This document shows positions 12,614 to 20,045 of a DNA stretch of 20,349 nucleotides, one piece after another; the first letter of the stretch is position 1, and each line of letters begins with the position of its first letter. This DNA comes from an uncultured Christensenella sp. (GTDB lineage Bacteria; Bacillota; Clostridia; Christensenellales; Borkfalkiaceae). A program made the position numbers and the translations under genes. Under the pieces are notes generated by a model. It made no database searches. It worked only from the letters and a program-made list of their open reading frames with translations, and had not been told where the DNA came from. Where the stretch lies: the NCBI GenBank assembly GCA_910578655.1, contig CAJTQE010000012.1:1-20349 (forward strand). Reading direction: 5' to 3'.

Positions 12614-14478
12614 TAAAGACCTACTTAAAAACCCTTTGGCGAATGTTTGAAAAGCACGTTACGCGTCTGCTTTCAATTTTATTTATGGTGCTTGTTTCCG
12701 TGGGTTTCTGTTCGGGAATAGGTATCGCGCCCACAAAAATAGACAACTCGCTTGACGACTACTACGTCAAAAACAACGTCGGCGATTTTATAGTCCGCTC
12801 TAAATCCGTGAATGGTTTTACTTCCGCAGATATCGAAAATTTTAAACTTCATTTCGGTGAGAAAAGCGACTGCGATTTCGGTTTTCAGCTTGACGTTCAA
12901 ACGGGCGAAAAGCGTTCCGTAAGACTGTATTTTCTGGACTTTGAAAACTGGACTGTCAACGTCCCCGACGTTGTAGAGGGCGAAAAACAGGACGGAGCCG
13001 CGGCAAATAAAATTTACGCCGAAAGGAGCGACAACGTAATCAAAAGCTTTGCTGTCGGCGAGAAGCTTGACCTTGCGCAGTATCTCAAAGGTATACTGCC
13101 CGAACAAGTTTTGAATGCGCTTGATTTAAAGACGGAAGTTTGCGCGGTTGTTCAAGGCCCGTTGACGTTCGCGGTCGACGGCGAACCCAGCGATTATGCC
13201 GAAATAGACGGCACGCCCGACAGCACTACGGCTACCGCCGACGCGGACGTTCTGGAACAAATTCTTTACGTACCCAAAAAACTTGTTCCGTTTTTACCCT
13301 ATAACGCGCTGTACGTCGCGCACTCTGACAGGGCGTCGTTTTCTCTGTTTTCCGGCGGATATAAAAATTTTGTTACTCAAAAGAGTAAGGACGTTGCAAG
13401 CGATGAAGTTGCCGTTCTCACTTTATACGACAACTATTCTTTTGTATCGCTTGACTCTTACAGCGCCAAAGTGGAGGCGATAGGTTTCGTTTTAATGGTT
13501 GCGTTTTTGCTTGTAACCGCGCTTGTCGTTTTGTCGACTATGACCAGGCTTTTAGACGAGGAACGCGCGCAGATAGCCTGCCTTAAAACTCTGGGTTATT
13601 CGTCTACAGGCATAATTTCAAAGTATCTGCTTTTCGCTTTAATCGCAACGGGTATAGGCGGAGCAGGCGCGTACTTTGTCGGAATAGGGCTTGCATATTT
13701 ACTGTATTTCGTTTTCAATTACAGCTTCGATATGCCGCCTATGTCGGCAACTGTTTCAATTTGGTTCTATATGGTTGCCCTCTTGCTTATAGTGCTGGCT
13801 ACGCTTGCGGCAACCGCGCTTGCAGGCTATAAAATGGCCGGCGAACGTCCTGCAAACCTCTTGCGTCCGAAGCCGCCGAAGGCGGGAAAAAAGGTGATAC
13901 TCGAAAGGATACCTTTCATTTGGAATAAATTGTCGTTCAAATACAAATCGACGCTGCGCAACGTGCTGAGATATAAAAGCAGGTTCTTTATGACCGTTAT
14001 CGCCGTGGCCTTTTCAACTGCGCTTGTTATGGCAGGGTTGGGGCTTGTCGATATGTGTCTGTTTCAGGATTTCGGTTCGGGCGCAATTTTAGGCATATCC
14101 GCGCTGATAGTGATATTTGCAGGGCTTTTGACGGCGGTCGTCATATACACGCTGACAAATATAAACATAAGCGAACGCAACAGAGAAATTGCCACACTGA
14201 TGGTTCTCGGTTATCACGACAAAGAGGTAACTGGCTATATATACCGCGAAATTTATATTAATTCTTTTATAGGCATACTCTTCGGATATCCGCTGTCGGC
14301 GTTCTTTATGTGGCTTGTTTTCAGGACGATGGGACTCGGTTCTGTCGGCGAAGTCAGTTGGTTTATGTGGCTTATCGCGCCGGCAATAGTGTTGCTGTTC
14401 ACAGGCACGGTAACGCTTATTCTGCGCCGCAAGATAGTAAAAATAAATATGAACGAAAGCTTAAAAGCAATAGAATGA
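12610..14478 (+). CDS. FtsX-domain ABC permease
   Basis: 622 residues from GTG 12610, which overlaps the ATPase stop as GTGA; GTG 12607 is an alternative, since AGAGGAG (12595-12601) fits both. One N-terminal membrane helix (about 15-38) is followed by a large extracellular domain of about 245 residues. Then comes an FtsX core of three helices with the coupling motif DEERAQIACLKTLGYS (from 316). A second core repeats the pattern (SERNREIATLMVLGYH, from 521), but the loop before it is very short, so only one large extracellular domain exists. Members of this family release or move lipids, lipoproteins or peptides, or act in antimicrobial-peptide resistance. The substrate is not deducible. A terminator closes the operon. 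Confidence 0.9.
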   Translation: MIKTYLKTLWRMFEKHVTRLLSILFMVLVSVGFCSGIGIAPTKIDNSLDDYYVKNNVGDFIVRSKSVNGFTSADIENFKLHFGEKSDCDFGFQLDVQTGEKRSVRLYFLDFENWTVNVPDVVEGEKQDGAAANKIYAERSDNVIKSFAVGEKLDLAQYLKGILPEQVLNALDLKTEVCAVVQGPLTFAVDGEPSDYAEIDGTPDSTTATADADVLEQILYVPKKLVPFLPYNALYVAHSDRASFSLFSGGYKNFVTQKSKDVASDEVAVLTLYDNYSFVSLDSYSAKVEAIGFVLMVAFLLVTALVVLSTMTRLLDEERAQIACLKTLGYSSTGIISKYLLFALIATGIGGAGAYFVGIGLAYLLYFVFNYSFDMPPMSATVSIWFYMVALLLIVLATLAATALAGYKMAGERPANLLRPKPPKAGKKVILERIPFIWNKLSFKYKSTLRNVLRYKSRFFMTVIAVAFSTALVMAGLGLVDMCLFQDFGSGAILGISALIVIFAGLLTAVVIYTLTNINISERNREIATLMVLGYHDKEVTGYIYREIYINSFIGILFGYPLSAFFMWLVFRTMGLGSVGEVSWFMWLIAPAIVLLFTGTVTLILRRKIVKINMNESLKAIE

Positions 14479-14483
14479 TAAGA

Positions 14484-14520
14484 CCGTCTGCGGAAAAAAT
14501 CCGCGGACGGAAATTTTTTT
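14484..14520 (+). terminator. Terminator of the FtsX-type operon
   Basis: An 11-bp stem CCGTCTGCGGA / TCCGCGGACGG with one T-G wobble (14484-14494 with 14500-14510) has a five-A loop and is followed by AAATTTTTTT. Confidence 0.88.
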
Positions 14521-14530
14521 AAAAAAATGG

Positions 14531-14559
14531 TTGACAGATGACTGTATCTATTGTATAAT
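14531..14559 (+). promoter_or_regulatory. Consensus promoter of the YtrA-type operon
   Basis: A perfect TTGACA (14531-14536), a 17-bp spacer and a perfect TATAAT (14554-14559). Such a strong promoter normally needs a repressor, here probably the product of the first gene. Confidence 0.88.
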
Positions 14560-14565
14560 TACAGT
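14541..14565. promoter_or_regulatory. Probable autoregulatory operator of the GntR/YtrA protein
   Basis: ACTGTA (14541-14546) and TACAGT (14560-14565) form a perfect 6-bp inverted repeat with a 13-bp spacer that encloses the -10 box. YtrA-type regulators commonly repress their own operons through spaced inverted repeats. A further CAGT lies at 14571-14574. Confidence 0.6.
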
Positions 14566-14586
14566 AATAACAGTAGGGTAAAGAAT

Positions 14587-14958
14587 ATGCATATACTAAT
14601 TTCTTATGAAACGGGCGTGCCCATATACGAGCAAATAAAGACCGAGCTGCGCGGTCAGATAGTACGGGGGGAATTGCCGCCCGATACCATGTTGCCGTCA
14701 ATTCGTACTCTTGCCAGGGAGCTTAAAATCGGCATTATAACCGCAAAGCGCGCTTACGACGATTTATGCGCCGAGGGCTTTTTGTATTCTGTGCAGGGCA
14801 AGGGGATTTTCGTTGCTAATTTCGACAGAGGCAAAGTCCGGAACCGGGCGGAGGACGAATTGCGTTCACGCCTTAAAGAAATCGCCGCGTTTGCCGAACG
14901 CAACTCTGTCGGCAGGGACGTAATTAAAAGAATAATCAATGAAATATGGGAGGATTAG
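14587..14958 (+). CDS. GntR-family transcriptional regulator, YtrA subfamily
   Basis: A 123-residue cytoplasmic repressor. The winged-helix domain (about 8-76) shows the GntR pattern: PIYEQIKTELRGQIVRGEL, then LPSIRTLARELKIGIITAKR and the wing GFLYSVQGKGIFV. The tail of about 45 residues is a short helical dimerisation region without an effector-binding domain, as in YtrA. The start at 14587 fits the family; the upstream open frame from 14551 covers the promoter. It begins an operon with an ABC ATPase (2-bp gap) and a permease. In relatives such operons respond to cell-wall-active agents. Autoregulation through the dyad over its -10 is likely but inferred. Confidence 0.93.
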   Translation: MHILISYETGVPIYEQIKTELRGQIVRGELPPDTMLPSIRTLARELKIGIITAKRAYDDLCAEGFLYSVQGKGIFVANFDRGKVRNRAEDELRSRLKEIAAFAERNSVGRDVIKRIINEIWED

Positions 14959-14960
14959 AA

Positions 14961-15806
14961 ATGTACGGTCTTGAAATTAAAAATTTAACCGTCGATTTTA
15001 AAACGTTTAAGCTTGACAATATAAATCTGAATATTAAAAAGGGCTGTATAACGGGTTTAATCGGCAGGAACGGCGCTGGCAAGTCCACGCTTATTAAAAC
15101 GATAATGCGGCAGCAGGACGCGCAGTCGGGAAGTATCTTGTATAACGGAAAGAGGTTTGCGGAGGACGAAGAGGGAATTTTGGAAAATATCGTCTGCGTG
15201 TACGACGCGCCCGATTTCAGTCTGATGCAAAAGCCGAAAAACTTCGTCAAGCTTTACAGCGCGATTTACAGCGGCTTCGATATTGATAAGTATAACGCGC
15301 TTATGGAAAAATTTTCACTTCCGCACGATATGCGGCTTAGTAAATTTTCCTTCGGAATGAAAAAGAAATACTGTTTAATTCTTGCGCTTTGCAGAAAATC
15401 CGAAATATTAATTCTCGACGAGCCGACGTCCGGCGTCGACCCGTTCGACAGAAACGGCATAGTTTCGCTCATTCAGGAATATATGATGGATGAAAACCGC
15501 ACAGTGCTTTTTTCGACGCATATCACAGAAGATTTGGACAAAATTGCGGATTATATCGTAATGATGCAGGACGGAAAAATTACTATTGACGAACCTAAGG
15601 AAACTCTTACGGAAAAATACCGTCTGGTACAGTGCAGCGAAATGACGCCCGATATGGAGCGTGGGGCGATAGGCTTAAAAAAGGGTATGTTCGGTTACAC
15701 TTTTTTAACAAAGGACATCGGGATTTCAGGCGAGGGAGTGATAGCCAAAGTCCCTACGGTTGAAGAAATTTTTGTGCATTTACTTGAAAACGGAGGAAGA
15801 TTATGA
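14961..15806 (+). CDS. ABC transporter ATPase of the BcrA/YtrB type
   Basis: A 281-residue cytoplasmic ATPase. Walker A GRNGAGKST is at 35-43 and Walker B ILDEPTSGVDP has Asp153/Glu154. Switch His187 lies in STHITEDLDKIAD. The signature is the non-standard SFGMK (130-134), as in the BcrA/EcsA/YtrB branch, where LSGGQ is often replaced by a (Y/F)SxGMK form. A C-terminal extension of about 60 residues is usual for this group. The start at 14961 is set by GGGAGG (14948-14953); the earlier ATG at 14946 lies inside the GntR gene before that site. The stop overlaps the permease start as ATGA. It pairs with the next gene to form an exporter whose substrate is unknown. Confidence 0.93.
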   Translation: MYGLEIKNLTVDFKTFKLDNINLNIKKGCITGLIGRNGAGKSTLIKTIMRQQDAQSGSILYNGKRFAEDEEGILENIVCVYDAPDFSLMQKPKNFVKLYSAIYSGFDIDKYNALMEKFSLPHDMRLSKFSFGMKKKYCLILALCRKSEILILDEPTSGVDPFDRNGIVSLIQEYMMDENRTVLFSTHITEDLDKIADYIVMMQDGKITIDEPKETLTEKYRLVQCSEMTPDMERGAIGLKKGMFGYTFLTKDIGISGEGVIAKVPTVEEIFVHLLENGGRL

Positions 15807-16531
15807 AAAAGTTTTTTTACTATTTCAGAACGGTTTCACGCTTGCCGCAATCCAAATCGATGCCCGTAGCACCCGTAATTTCCGCGGCGTTTATATATTT
15901 TATAAGCTTAATGCTAAGCGCCGGAAACGGTTGGGTGCCGATAATCGCAGTCGCGGCGTTCGGTTCGGGAACAGTGTTGTTTTGTAATCGTTACGGCTCG
16001 CCCAACTTAGAGGCGGTGTTTCCCGTAAGCCACGGAAAAAAGCTGTTATACAGATTTATGTCGGTGCTTTTAATGCTTATATTATTCGTAATAACCTTGC
16101 TTGCAGTTTGCGTCTTAATAATTCTTGTCGTTCATATTTTCGTGCCTTCGTCTTTAAGCGAAGTCGGTCAGGACGTAAAAAATATGTTTACGGAAACGGG
16201 CTTATACGGCGGACTGTTCGGCGTGGCGTATTTCATAATTCTGTACTCTGCGGGAATGATTACGGGCTTTATCAAAAGGCGCAAAGTGCGCAATATTTTC
16301 CTTATATGTCTCTGCGTTGCGCTGTTTCTTTCCTACTTTTTTATGGGGCTTCCTTATTACAATAGCATCAATAACCCCGAGCATACTTTTGTCGGACCGT
16401 TCTCGTCTGCGTGCTATGCGGCAATGTCGCTGCCCTGGCTTGCGATAGCATTCTGGTTTGTAATTGCCGCTGGGATTACGGGTGCTGCAATTTATCTGGG
16501 TGTAAAGCATTACGACCCCAAAAAATTTTGA
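15803..16531 (+). CDS. ABC-2-type permease of the YtrA-regulated transporter
   Basis: A 242-residue integral membrane protein with about six helices (near residues 24-41, 43-61, 87-113, 136-157, 164-186 and 209-235). The cytoplasmic segment AVFPVSHGKKLLYRF after helix 2 is typical of small ABC-2 permeases, where it contacts the ATPase. The start at 15803 overlaps the ATPase stop by ATGA and has GGAGG at 15792-15796. The protein is the membrane half of the transporter run by the gene before it. No terminator follows; the stop codon overlaps the -35 of the hydrogenase promoter. Confidence 0.87.
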   Translation: MKKFFYYFRTVSRLPQSKSMPVAPVISAAFIYFISLMLSAGNGWVPIIAVAAFGSGTVLFCNRYGSPNLEAVFPVSHGKKLLYRFMSVLLMLILFVITLLAVCVLIILVVHIFVPSSLSEVGQDVKNMFTETGLYGGLFGVAYFIILYSAGMITGFIKRRKVRNIFLICLCVALFLSYFFMGLPYYNSINNPEHTFVGPFSSACYAAMSLPWLAIAFWFVIAAGITGAAIYLGVKHYDPKKF

Positions 16532-16557
16532 CAAACTACGCCGTATAATGATATAAT
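16528..16557 (+). promoter_or_regulatory. Promoter of the hydrogenase-reductase operon
   Basis: TTGACA (16528-16533) overlaps the preceding stop codon. An 18-bp spacer leads to TATAAT (16552-16557) with TG at 16549-16550, an extended -10. A second TATAAT at 16544-16549 is too close to the -35 to use it. Confidence 0.78.
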
Positions 16558-16594
16558 TTTACCGAATTAAAATCACGGAGTAATTTCACTTGTT

Positions 16595-18109
16595 ATGAAA
16601 AGTCAAAGCGTAGTAACCGACCTTAGAAGAAAGGTATTTTGCGCCGTTGCGCGCGTTGCCTATGAATCGGTAAACCCCGAACACGATTTGGAGGAAATTC
16701 CTTATCTTATAACTCCCGACGAGGTTCCCAGATACCGTGAAAGTATTTACAGGGAACGTCAGATAGCCGCAGAGCGCGTCCGCCTTGCAATGGGGCTTTC
16801 TCTGCGCCCCGAAAACCGCCCCGTGCACGTTACGTCGGGTATGGATAAAAGCGACGTTGCGGAAAAGTATTACGAGCCGCCTCTGATTCAGGTTATTCCG
16901 TCGGCGTGCGACAAGTGCCCCGATAACGAATACGTCGTTACGGACCAGTGCCGTAACTGCGTTTCACACTCCTGCATAAAAGCTTGTCCCAAGGGCGCGG
17001 TTTCAATAGTAAACGGCAAATCGTTCATCGACCAAACCAAGTGCGTTAAATGCGGAAAATGCAAAGCCGCCTGCCCTTACGATGCAATCGCTCACCACAA
17101 GCGTCCGTGCGCCGCCGCTTGCGGAGTAAAGGCGATAACTTCCGACGAGTACGGCAGGGCGCACATAAATAACGATATTTGCGTCGCTTGCGGTCAGTGT
17201 ATGTCCGAATGTCCGTTCGGCGCGATAGCGGATAAGTCGCAGATTTATCAGCTGGTAAAAGCTATAAAAAACGGCGACGAAGTGGTTGCCGCAGTCGCGC
17301 CCGCAATTGTCGGGCAGTTCGGCGCAAACGTAACGCCGGGTAAAATAAAATCCGCACTTTTAACGCTTGGCTTTAAAGACGTTTTCGAGGTTGCCGTCGG
17401 CGCGGATGTGGGGTGCATCGCAGAAGCGCATCACTATGTTAACGAAGTCACTACGGGTAAAATTCCGTTCCTTTTCACAAGCTGCTGCCCTGCGTGGGCG
17501 GTTCTCGTCAAAAAGCAGTTTCCCGACCTTGCCGAACGCGTTTCCGAAGAACTTACGCCTATGGTTGCAACGGCGCGTTCCGTAAAGGTCAACCACCCGA
17601 ACGCAAGGGTGGTTTTCATAGGCCCCTGCGCCGCCAAAAAACTTGAAGCGTCGCGCAGAACGGTGAGGAGTTTCGTCGACTTCGTAATTACGTTTGAAGA
17701 GCTTGCAGGTATGTTCGACGCGAAGAATATCAACCTCGAAGAGATTGAAGAACTTCCCGTAGACATAAAAGCGACGGGCGCAGGAAGAGGCTACGCCGTT
17801 GCCGGCGGAGTTGCGGGCGCGATAGAAAAATGCATAAAAGAATATTATCCGGAAACGGAAGTCAAGATTCAACACGCAGAGGGGCTTTCAAACTGTAAAA
17901 AAATTCTTATGCTTGCAAAGGCAGGCAAACTTAACGGATATATGATAGAGGGTATGGGCTGTCCCGGCGGCTGCGTTGCCGGCGTGGGAACGCTTATTCC
18001 GCCCGAACGCGCCAAAGCTGCCGTCGATGCGATAGTAAATGACAGCGAGAAAAAACTTCCCGACAGAGATTTGGAAAACCTTGCCCAGCAGCTTTCGGGA
18101 ATGAATTAA
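16595..18109 (+). CDS. [FeFe] hydrogenase, group B type, with ferredoxin-like domains
   Basis: A 504-residue cytoplasmic enzyme that makes or uses H2, probably with ferredoxin. An N-terminal region of about 95 residues precedes several Cys motifs for [4Fe-4S] clusters: CRNC with a later CIKACP, CVKCGKCKAACP and CVACGQCMSECP. The H-cluster domain has TSCCPAW (295-301), GPCAAKK (343-349) and GMGCPGGC (453-460). The expected H-cluster ligands are Cys298, Cys345, Cys456 and Cys460, with Cys297 as proton-relay candidate. GPC in place of the classic MPC motif and the PAW wording fit group B rather than group A. No maturation genes (hydE, hydF, hydG) lie in the window. The only visible ribosome site, GGAG (16577-16580), is 14 nt from the ATG, unusually far. 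The thioredoxin-reductase-like gene follows after 38 bases. Confidence 0.92.
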   Translation: MKSQSVVTDLRRKVFCAVARVAYESVNPEHDLEEIPYLITPDEVPRYRESIYRERQIAAERVRLAMGLSLRPENRPVHVTSGMDKSDVAEKYYEPPLIQVIPSACDKCPDNEYVVTDQCRNCVSHSCIKACPKGAVSIVNGKSFIDQTKCVKCGKCKAACPYDAIAHHKRPCAAACGVKAITSDEYGRAHINNDICVACGQCMSECPFGAIADKSQIYQLVKAIKNGDEVVAAVAPAIVGQFGANVTPGKIKSALLTLGFKDVFEVAVGADVGCIAEAHHYVNEVTTGKIPFLFTSCCPAWAVLVKKQFPDLAERVSEELTPMVATARSVKVNHPNARVVFIGPCAAKKLEASRRTVRSFVDFVITFEELAGMFDAKNINLEEIEELPVDIKATGAGRGYAVAGGVAGAIEKCIKEYYPETEVKIQHAEGLSNCKKILMLAKAGKLNGYMIEGMGCPGGCVAGVGTLIPPERAKAAVDAIVNDSEKKLPDRDLENLAQQLSGMN

Positions 18110-18147
18110 AGCGAATAAGTCAAAAATCTTTTTAAAGGTATACTTCT

Positions 18148-18984
18148 ATGTTTGATTGTGCAATTATAGGCGGAGGCCCGGCAGGCGTGTCAGCCGCAAT
18201 AAATTTAAAACTTTTGGACAAAAGTTTTATTTGGTTCGGCACTACGTCCAAAAAATTATCCCGTGCCGAGCTTATCAAAAATTACGTCGGTTTTCCGTCG
18301 GTCAAGGGTGAAGAACTTGCCAAGGCGTTTTCCGAACATACTAAAAGTCTGGGTATCGAAAGCGTTGACGAATTAGTGACGGACGTTTACCGAACGGACG
18401 GATATTTTACCTTGCTTGCGAAGGATAAAAGTTACGAGGCAAAGACGGTTATACTCTGTTCGGGCGTTCAGACTGCCAAGCCTCTTGACGGCGAGGAAGA
18501 GTTTTTGGGCAGGGGCGTAAGCTACTGCGCGACCTGCGACGGGTTTTTGTATAAGGGCAAAAAGATAGCCGTTCTATGTACCGACAAAAAATTCGAACAC
18601 GAGGCGGAATTCCTTGCAGACGTTGCCCGTACGGCTTACGTCATTCCTCTCTATAAGGGATACGAAATCAAGTCACAAAACGCAAAAATAGTTTTAAAAA
18701 CTCCGAAATCCGTAACGGGAGATATGCGCGTGAAAGCAGTCAACTTCAAGGACGAAAGTTTGGAAGTGGACGGGCTGTTTATTTTGAGAGGTTCAATGTC
18801 GCCGTCTACGCTTATAAAAGGCATTGAAATACGCGACGGGCACGTACGGGTTGACCGTCGTTGCGCAACTAATATCGATGGCGTGTTTGCCGCGGGCGAC
18901 TGTACAGGCAGACCGTATCAATATGTGAAAGCCGTCGGCGAGGGCAATATAGCCGCGCACTCCGTCGTAGAATATTTGCAGTAA
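18148..18984 (+). CDS. Thioredoxin reductase-like flavoprotein lacking the NADPH motif
   Basis: 278 residues, shorter than the usual 305-320 for NADPH thioredoxin reductase. The FAD site GGGPAG (8-13), the redox pair CATCD (Cys127, Cys130) and the C-terminal FAD motif GVFAAGDCTG are intact. The second Rossmann fold, which normally has GGGxSA and an HRRxxxR NADPH loop, reads IAVLCTDKKFEHEAEFLA and lacks both. This is the pattern of ferredoxin-dependent flavin thioredoxin reductases known from Clostridium. It lies 38 bases after the hydrogenase with AAAGG 9 nt upstream and is probably cotranscribed. Likely role: reducing thioredoxin or a related protein with electrons from ferredoxin. Partner and direction of flow are inferred. 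Confidence 0.87.
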   Translation: MFDCAIIGGGPAGVSAAINLKLLDKSFIWFGTTSKKLSRAELIKNYVGFPSVKGEELAKAFSEHTKSLGIESVDELVTDVYRTDGYFTLLAKDKSYEAKTVILCSGVQTAKPLDGEEEFLGRGVSYCATCDGFLYKGKKIAVLCTDKKFEHEAEFLADVARTAYVIPLYKGYEIKSQNAKIVLKTPKSVTGDMRVKAVNFKDESLEVDGLFILRGSMSPSTLIKGIEIRDGHVRVDRRCATNIDGVFAAGDCTGRPYQYVKAVGEGNIAAHSVVEYLQ

Positions 18985-18988
18985 TTTA

Positions 18989-19062
18989 AAAAGCTTCCGG
19001 CCTGATATGCACCTCTGAAATTTGTCTGACTTTTGGGGTTCACTTCACTTGCGGAGGCTTTT
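18989..19062 (+). terminator. Terminator-like hairpin with a 52-nt loop
   Basis: AAAAGCTTCCG (18989-18999) pairs with CGGAGGCTTTT (19052-19062), with one G-T pair, giving an 11-bp stem ending in four T. The 52-nt loop is far longer than in other terminators here and contains a sequence resembling an insertion-sequence end. Confidence 0.6.
19023..19047. mobile_element. Possible remnant of an IS3-family terminal inverted repeat
   Basis: On the minus strand the segment begins TGAAGTGAACCCCAAAAGTC and then reads AGACA. The core CCCCAAAAGTnnGACA after a leading TG resembles terminal repeats of IS3/IS150-type elements. It sits in the loop of the hairpin 18989-19062. No transposase and no second end are present, so this is at most a solo relic. 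The resemblance is from memory, not a search. Confidence 0.3.
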
Positions 19063-19070
19063 AAAATTAC

Positions 19071-19099
19071 TTGCCTTTATACCGCGATAGTGTTAAAAT
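19071..19099 (+). promoter_or_regulatory. Promoter of prmA, predicted leaderless
   Basis: TTGCCT (19071-19076), a 17-bp spacer and TAAAAT (19094-19099) with TG at 19091-19092. The expected start at about 19106 falls on the ATG at 19107. Confidence 0.6.
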
Positions 19100-19106
19100 A
19101 AATATT

Positions 19107-20045
19107 ATGAAATTTATCGAACTTACTATTCATACAACGGCAGAAGCAAGCGAGGTTGTCGCGGACGTTCTTTGGCGTTACACCAACTATGGCGTAGCTA
19201 TTTCCGACGTTAACGACGTAATCGCTCTGCAACGCAATAAATCGATGTATTGGGACTATATCGACGATTCTTTAAAGGAAGGCGGCGATGTTCTGGTAAA
19301 GGCGTTTATACCAATTGAAACCGCGCCCGAAATAATTCCTAAAATACGCACCGACATCGAAGAGTGTAAGTCTAACGGAAAATTTTATTTGAAGTTCGGC
19401 ACGCTTGAAATGACCCGTCGCACCGTCGAGGGCGACGACTGGCTGGAAATCTGGCGCAAGCATTTCCGCCCGATACATATCGGCAAACATATAGTTGTCT
19501 GCCCCGAATGGATAGAGTATCAGCCGGAGTGCGGCGAAAGCGTAGTTAAGCTGGACAGCAATATGGCGTTCGGCACCGGCGAACACGAAACTACCGCAAT
19601 GTGCTTAAAGCTTTTGCAGCACTACTTGACGCCTGCGTCGGTATGTATCGACGTCGGATGCGGAAGCGGTATTTTAGGTTTGTCGGCAATCAAGCTCGGA
19701 GCAAGCTATGCATATCTTACCGATATTGACGAAATAGCCGTTAAAAGCGCGCAGCACAACGCAGAAATAAACTGCGTTCAGGACAAAGTAAAAGTTGTGC
19801 GTTCAGACCTTTTGACCGATGCAAACGAGAAAGCCGACATAGTTTTTGCAAATATAACGGCGGAAATTCTCTGCCGTCTTGCGCCGACGATAACGCAGTT
19901 TATGCGCCGTTCGGGCGTGCTTGTTTTAAGCGGCATAATCGAAAGCAGACTTAATATGGTAATGGACGCGTTCACAGCGCAAAACTTGAAATTGGATAAA
20001 CGCCTGCACGAGGGGGAGTGGTACGCTCTTTCATTCATATTATGA
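19107..20045 (+). CDS. prmA: Ribosomal protein L11 methyltransferase
   Basis: A 312-residue cytoplasmic enzyme that methylates ribosomal protein L11 using S-adenosylmethionine, at the normal length. The N-terminal L11-binding domain is followed by the family motif LDSNMAFGTGEHETT (149-163), the SAM loop DVGCGSGILG (182-191) and the NIT motif (249-251) in ANITAEIL. The start at 19107 matches the family beginning (MKFIELTI). It has no Shine-Dalgarno and the -10 box ends 7 nt upstream. An in-frame ATG at 19071 falls within the -35 region and is unlikely. The stop overlaps the rsmE start by ATGA; this prmA-rsmE order is common in Firmicutes. Confidence 0.95.
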   Translation: MKFIELTIHTTAEASEVVADVLWRYTNYGVAISDVNDVIALQRNKSMYWDYIDDSLKEGGDVLVKAFIPIETAPEIIPKIRTDIEECKSNGKFYLKFGTLEMTRRTVEGDDWLEIWRKHFRPIHIGKHIVVCPEWIEYQPECGESVVKLDSNMAFGTGEHETTAMCLKLLQHYLTPASVCIDVGCGSGILGLSAIKLGASYAYLTDIDEIAVKSAQHNAEINCVQDKVKVVRSDLLTDANEKADIVFANITAEILCRLAPTITQFMRRSGVLVLSGIIESRLNMVMDAFTAQNLKLDKRLHEGEWYALSFIL

